Origin: Gordonia sp. SID5947
Lineage (GTDB): Bacteria; Actinomycetota; Actinomycetes; Mycobacteriales; Mycobacteriaceae
Assembly: GCF_009862785.1 (NCBI RefSeq)
Contig: NZ_WWHU01000001.1
Coordinates: 496,001 to 560,000 of the forward strand
Reading direction: 5' to 3'
Length of the DNA: 64,000 nt
Shown here: piece by piece, positions 59,978 to 64,000 of the stretch
How the letters are laid out: every line of letters begins with the position of its first letter
Position numbering within the stretch: the stretch's first letter is position 1
Translations under genes and position numbers: made by a program
The notes under the pieces: generated by a model
What the model was told of the DNA's origin: nothing
The model's database searches: none
What the model saw: only the letters and a program-made list of their open reading frames with translations

Positions 59978-61813
59978 ATGACGGACACAGAGCGGATCAC
60001 ATTTCCTCACGCGAGCGGCACCGCGGTCGCCACGCTTCCGGAGGCATTTGCGCTGACGGCAAAGGTACGACCGGACGCGGTGGCGATCCGGACGGTCGGC
60101 GGAATCCAGGAGATCACCTGGGCGCAATACGCCGAGCGCGTCGAAGCGATCGCGGGCGGCCTCGCCGCGCTGGGTGTCCGACGTGGCGACACCGTGGGCA
60201 TCATGCTGACCAACCGCCCGGAATTCCACTTGGTGGACACCGCGGCGCTGCACCTCGGGGCGATCCCGTTCTCCATCTACAACACGAGTTCACCCGATCA
60301 GATCGCGTACTTGTTCGGCAATGCCGAGAATGCCGTGGTGGTGACCGAACAGGTATTCCTCCCGGTCATCCGTGCCGCCGCGACCGCGGTCACGACGACG
60401 ATCGTCGTGGACGGCGCCGCGAGCGGAACGATGACCCTCGCCGAGTTGGAGCAGACCGAACCGCCGGACGGATTTGACTTCGAATCATCCTGGCGCGCCG
60501 TGCAACCCGATGATCTGGCGACGCTGATCTATACCTCGGGCACCACCGGCCCACCGAAGGGCGTGGAGATCACCCATCGCAACATCATCGCCGAGCTCGC
60601 CGCCCTCGAGGAGCACGTCGAGGCAGGCTTCGATGACCGGGTCATCTCCTACCTTCCCGCCGCCCACATCGCCGACCGGGTGTCGTCCCATGCGGCCAAC
60701 ATGGTTCGCGGCATCCAGGTGACCACGGTGCCGGATCCACGCGAGATCGCGGCCGCGTTGCCGGAGGTGCGGCCGACGTTCTTCTTCGGTGTGCCGCGGG
60801 TATGGCAGAAGATCCGGGCCGGGATCGAGGCGAAGATGGCCGAGGAATCGAGTCCGGTCAAGAAGAATCTCGCGGCGTGGGCGCTCGGCGCGGGAGCCGC
60901 CTCGGCGAAGGCGCATCTCGAGGGTCGCGGCGCTGGGCTGGTCGGTGGCGTCCAGCACGGACTCGCCGACAAATTGGTACTGCACAAAGTCCGCACCGCC
61001 ATCGGGCTGGATCAGGTCAAGTTCGCCGGGTCGGGCGCCGCCGCGATCCCGGCCGAGGTGCTCCAGTTCTTCCTCGGCCTCGGCATCCCGGTGCTGGAGG
61101 TCTGGGGGATGTCGGAGACCACCGGGGTGTCCACGCTGACCACCGCGGAGAACCTCGCGATCGGCACCGTCGGCAGGCCGGTGGCCGGCGTCGAGACGAA
61201 ACTGGCCGACGACGGCGAACTCCTCGTCCGGGGTCCCGTCGTGATGCGCGGTTATCGCAAACAACCCGACAAGACCGCGGAGACCATCGATGCCGACGGG
61301 TGGCTCGCCACGGGTGACATCGCCACCATCGACGACGACGGAAATGTGAGGATCGTCGATCGCAAGAAGGAACTGATCATCAGCGAGGCGGGCAAGAACA
61401 TGTCGCCGACCAACATCGAGAACGCGATGAAGGCGGCGTCGTCGCTGATCGGTCAGGTCGTGGCGATCGGTGACGCAAAACCGTTCGTCGCCGCGCTCGT
61501 CGTCCTCGACCCGGACGCAGCCGCCGCACGGGCGAAGAATCTGAACATCCCGGATGCCGATCTCGCGACCCTGTCGAGCCGGCGCGAGGTGATCGACGAG
61601 GTCACCGCCGCCATCCGGAAAGGCAACGGCAAACTGTCGCGAGTCGAACAGGTCAAACGGTTCACGCTGGTGCCGGCGGCCTGGGATCCGGGCGGTGACG
61701 AACTGACGCCGACGATGAAGTTGCGGCGTAAGCCGATTGCGACGAAATATGCCGAGCGCATCGATGCGTTGTACGGGGAATCGCCTGGAAGCGAGATCAT
61801 CGACCTCCGTTAG
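59978..61813 (+). CDS. long-chain fatty-acid--CoA ligase (FadD15-like)
   Basis: Adenylate-forming enzyme activating fatty acids to acyl-CoA. It has 611 residues. AMP-binding motifs: LIYTSGTTGPPKGVEITH, PTFFFGVPRVWQKIRAG, VWGMSETTGVST, DGWLATGDIATIDDDG and IVDRKKELIISEAGKNMSPTNIE. The C-terminal lysine region (KGNGKLSRVEQVKRF) is present. ATG 59978 with GAGTGAGAGA upstream. Isolated gene with its own structured upstream region. Confidence 0.93.
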   Translation: MTDTERITFPHASGTAVATLPEAFALTAKVRPDAVAIRTVGGIQEITWAQYAERVEAIAGGLAALGVRRGDTVGIMLTNRPEFHLVDTAALHLGAIPFSIYNTSSPDQIAYLFGNAENAVVVTEQVFLPVIRAAATAVTTTIVVDGAASGTMTLAELEQTEPPDGFDFESSWRAVQPDDLATLIYTSGTTGPPKGVEITHRNIIAELAALEEHVEAGFDDRVISYLPAAHIADRVSSHAANMVRGIQVTTVPDPREIAAALPEVRPTFFFGVPRVWQKIRAGIEAKMAEESSPVKKNLAAWALGAGAASAKAHLEGRGAGLVGGVQHGLADKLVLHKVRTAIGLDQVKFAGSGAAAIPAEVLQFFLGLGIPVLEVWGMSETTGVSTLTTAENLAIGTVGRPVAGVETKLADDGELLVRGPVVMRGYRKQPDKTAETIDADGWLATGDIATIDDDGNVRIVDRKKELIISEAGKNMSPTNIENAMKAASSLIGQVVAIGDAKPFVAALVVLDPDAAAARAKNLNIPDADLATLSSRREVIDEVTAAIRKGNGKLSRVEQVKRFTLVPAAWDPGGDELTPTMKLRRKPIATKYAERIDALYGESPGSEIIDLR

Positions 61814-61822
61814 CGCTGAATG

Positions 61823-62524
61823 TCACACGCTGCCGACATCTGGCCTGCGTCGCGCAGCGACGATCGCCCAGCCCCAGATCATCAGCCACGCCGTGATCCC
61901 ACCGACCTGGATTCGTTGGGCGAGACCGAGGCGGAAATCGCCTGACAGGTTGTCGGCGGCCAACATCCACACGGTCGACACCACGATGACGCCCAAGACG
62001 ATGGTCCCGACCACCCTCAGTTCCGGCCAACTCCCCGAGCGATGTGCAGCGACGGTGGCCGCGATCATGGCCGTGAAGATCGAGAACACCGCCAGGGTGC
62101 TCGTCAGCGCATGAATGTGGTGCAGCTGTGGGAGAAAGCCGCTCGGTTCCTCGGGGCAGCCGGCGTCCACCCCGGGGATGCATTCGATGGGCATGAGAGC
62201 GTCGGCGAGCGTCGACATCCCGAAGGCGCCCAATGCCACCACCGCGGTGATCGCCGGAAAGCCACGGAACGCGGGCCGCGGTACGAGCAGGGCGACCGAG
62301 GCGAACAGTGCACAACACGACGTCGTGATGTCACCCGCGACGTAGACCTCGCGATGTGGACGATGGGCGGCGTCGAGCTCGCTCAGGAAGGTACGAAGCG
62401 GATCAAGCGGACTGGGCCACAGGAACTCCAGAACCCATGACGAGTAGCAGACCCCGGCGAGTGCCACCGCGATACCCGCCACGACGACACGCCCCGACCG
62501 GTTGCGGGGCATGTCGGGCGTCAC
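61823..62524 (-). CDS. DUF998-like membrane protein
   Basis: 233-residue integral membrane protein with about six helices (VVVAGIAVALAGVCYSSW, AITAVVALGAFGMSTLADAL, FSIFTAMIAATVAAH, TIVLGVIVVSTVWMLA, ITAWLMIWGWAIVAA). SELDAAHRPHREVYVAGD and the loop IECIPGVDAGC are typical of DUF998 proteins. Function unknown. Convergent with the acyl-CoA ligase gene, with a 9-base gap. Confidence 0.8.
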   Translation of the reverse strand: MTPDMPRNRSGRVVVAGIAVALAGVCYSSWVLEFLWPSPLDPLRTFLSELDAAHRPHREVYVAGDITTSCCALFASVALLVPRPAFRGFPAITAVVALGAFGMSTLADALMPIECIPGVDAGCPEEPSGFLPQLHHIHALTSTLAVFSIFTAMIAATVAAHRSGSWPELRVVGTIVLGVIVVSTVWMLAADNLSGDFRLGLAQRIQVGGITAWLMIWGWAIVAARRRPDVGSV

Positions 62525-62711
62525 CCCGCCAGCGTAGCGACGACCAGCCCCGATCCGGAGGTCGAGTCGCGTCTCACCCGACCGGGATGAAAATGAGGTC
62601 GAACCCGGCAGGGGAACGGCAACTTCACACTAGGATCGATCGGAGGGTCGTCGTTCCCGCGGTGCGGGAAGGTCGATCACCACCTGTCAATCGCGATGCA
62701 GCGAGGTTTTC

Positions 62712-63139
62712 ATGACCGAAGAAGCCGCCCAAGAACTTGGACCCATCGACTACGTGGTGCTGGAGTGGCCCGACAAACAGCCGAACGGCGAGGCCATTCC
62801 GTACCTCATCGAACTGGTTGATCGCGGTGTCATCCGCATCATCGACCTCGCCTTCGTGATGAAGGACGAGGGGGTGAGATCACCCAGATCGAACTCGATC
62901 AGCTCGGCGCCGACTTCGAGGTTTTCGACGGCGTCTCCACCGATCTGATCTCGACCGATGACGTCTCGGAGGCAGCGTCGGTTCTGCAGCCGGGAACCGC
63001 CGCGGCGATCATCGTGTACGAGAATGCCTGGGCCGCGGGATTTGCTGCGGCGCTACGTCGAAACGGTGGCCAGCTGGTGGCCGCCGGTCGTATCCCGATG
63101 GACGACTTCCTCGAAACCCTGGACGCCGCGGAGGCCTGA
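62712..63139 (+). CDS. DUF6325/DUF1269-type protein (frameshifted)
   Basis: Small soluble protein, 142 residues when corrected, of the DUF6325 type. First frame: GPIDYVVLEWPDKQPNG, IELVDRGVIRIIDLAFVMKDEG. Then one G must be added to the G5 run 62870-62874 to read EITQIELDQLG, LQPGTAAAIIVYENAWAAGF and QLVAAGRIPMDDFLETLDA. Often paired with SHOCT proteins in actinobacteria, as here. Function unknown, often thought stress-related. Start ATG 62712. Confidence 0.8.
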
Positions 63140-63180
63140 GGCCTTCGCTCGATCACGTCCGACCCGCAAAGGAGAACAAC

Positions 63181-63489
63181 ATGCCCGGACTCATTCGCGC
63201 AGCTGCGCGCACTGCCGTCATCGCCGGAACCGCGACGTCGGTGAGCAACCGCGTGTCCCGTCGTCAGTCGAACAGGTGGGCGCAGCAGGAATACGAGAAT
63301 CAACAGCGCTATGCGCAGCCCCAGCCCACACAGCAGTACGTGGCCCCCGCGCCCGCGCCGGCGGCTGCGCCCGCTGCCCCGTCCGGCGACACCATCGAGC
63401 AACTGAAGGAGCTCGGCGCGCTGTATCAGCAGGGCATCCTCACCGAACAGGAATTCGCCGTGCAGAAGGCGAAGATCCTCGGCAGCTGA
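63181..63489 (+). CDS. SHOCT-domain protein
   Basis: 102 residues. An N-terminal helix with weak hydrophobicity (LIRAAARTAVIAGTATSV) is followed by a Gln/Pro/Ala linker and a C-terminal SHOCT domain (EQLKELGALYQQGILTEQEFAVQKAKIL). Such domains mediate oligomerisation. Forty-one bases after the DUF6325 gene and probably cotranscribed. ATG 63181 follows AAAGGAG. The 218 bases after it (to 63707) show no gene or clear hairpin. Confidence 0.85.
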   Translation: MPGLIRAAARTAVIAGTATSVSNRVSRRQSNRWAQQEYENQQRYAQPQPTQQYVAPAPAPAAAPAAPSGDTIEQLKELGALYQQGILTEQEFAVQKAKILGS

Positions 63490-63707
63490 GGTCCGATCCG
63501 GGCGTCCAGGGGGCCGAAACCGAGGAGGCTTCGTCGCCGACGGGCGGCCCTGTTGTCGGTGCCCGAACAGTACGAGTTTCGTTGTGAGAAACAGGTTGCA
63601 GGACCTGAGACGCACGGGAACCGACGGGCGTAACCTGCCGTCTGGCAACGCTGTTCACGCGGGAGACCGCCACCGAAGAGTCTGATCTGCGCAGTGGTCG
63701 CTGTCGG

Positions 63708-64000
63708 TCATGGCTTGAGTACGTAGCGACCGCGCGTCCCGCCTTCGGCCATGGCCCGATGGGCGTCCGCGGCCCGGTCCAACGGCATGACGGCATGCAC
63801 GCGAGTCGGCAACCGGCCGGACGCCGCGTAGGCCAGTAGTTGCTCCAACCGCGAAGCGTCCGACCGCGCCATCAGTGTGTGCACTGTGATCCCTCGCTCG
63901 GCCGCGGGCACGATATTGGGTCGTACGCCGACGAAAGTTCCGCTGTCGCGGACCAGGGTCAGGCCCCAGGCCTGCCGGGGCGTGGCGTCGACCACCGCGT
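63708..64000 (-). CDS. zinc-binding/quinone oxidoreductase (MDR family), C-terminal part
   Basis: C-terminal 97 residues of an MDR-type NAD(P)-dependent oxidoreductase; the gene begins beyond the window. Visible: FVGVRPNIVPAAERGITVHTLMARSDASRLEQLLAYAASGRL and the typical ending DRAADAHRAMAEGGTRGRYVLKP. Substrate unknown. Convergent with the SHOCT gene. Confidence 0.85.
   Translation of the reverse strand, partial: AVVDATPRQAWGLTLVRDSGTFVGVRPNIVPAAERGITVHTLMARSDASRLEQLLAYAASGRLPTRVHAVMPLDRAADAHRAMAEGGTRGRYVLKP

Overview
The window is high-GC actinobacterial chromosome. It has dense operons with GTG/TTG starts, ATGA and GTGA stop/start overlaps, an Mce operon, the GlgX/TreY/TreZ trehalose route and a PriA-type hisA with no trpF nearby. 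The gene order closely follows the Mycobacterium tuberculosis dnaE1 to tesB1 segment (dnaE1, ilvA, treZ/treY/treX, acyltransferase, bioA-F-D-B, nadA/nadC, hisD-C-B-H-A-impA-F-I, trpE-(TM)-C-B-A, lgt, gltB-gltD, pyk, tesB). The intergenic element with TGGTCGAGTA and ATCGAGACCA ends and the lgt tail make Gordonia or a close mycolic-acid-producing relative the best guess (inference). No RNA gene, insertion sequence, prophage or CRISPR array was seen.

Layout. 1-4.4 kb: 3' end of dnaE1, a small membrane protein, a secreted beta-propeller-like protein and ilvA. 4.4-20.7 kb: trehalose genes on the minus strand, split into treX-treY and treZ by a complete plus-strand mce operon (yrbEA, yrbEB, mceA-F, Mce-associated protein). 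20.7-28.1 kb: membrane acyltransferase, TetR regulator and the divergent biotin operon bioA-F-D-B. 28.2-31.6 kb: a zinc-ribbon protein, a DUF2567 protein, a divergent XRE regulator/methionine aminopeptidase pair, an NrtR-like Nudix regulator and a LuxR-type protein. 31.8-46.5 kb: nadA-nadC, then a long his-trp block. 46.6-57.2 kb: lgt with a long 21-bp-repeat tail, gltB-gltD, pyk and tesB. 57.3-64 kb: a membrane protein, an SbmA/BacA-like ABC transporter, a long-chain acyl-CoA ligase, a DUF998 protein, a DUF6325 protein, a SHOCT protein and the 3' end of an oxidoreductase gene.

Sequence quality. At least twelve genes, including dnaE1, lgt, gltB, gltD, bioF, bioB and nadC, carry single-base losses, nearly all in runs of four or five G or C. 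Restoring one base gives a full-length protein each time (two bases for lgt), so these are most likely sequencing errors rather than pseudogenes. One such loss removes the nadC stop codon and creates a false nadC-hisD fusion.

Most unusual structures: a 74-bp tandem duplication of the hisF start that makes two 25-codon mini-ORFs chained by ATGA overlaps; two GGTAT-N4-ATAC operators between the XRE and MetAP genes; paired 17-bp operators before bioA; a perfect 8+7+8 palindrome at the nadA promoter; a 47-nt near-perfect hairpin between nadC and hisD; and the mce operon placed inside the trehalose cluster.
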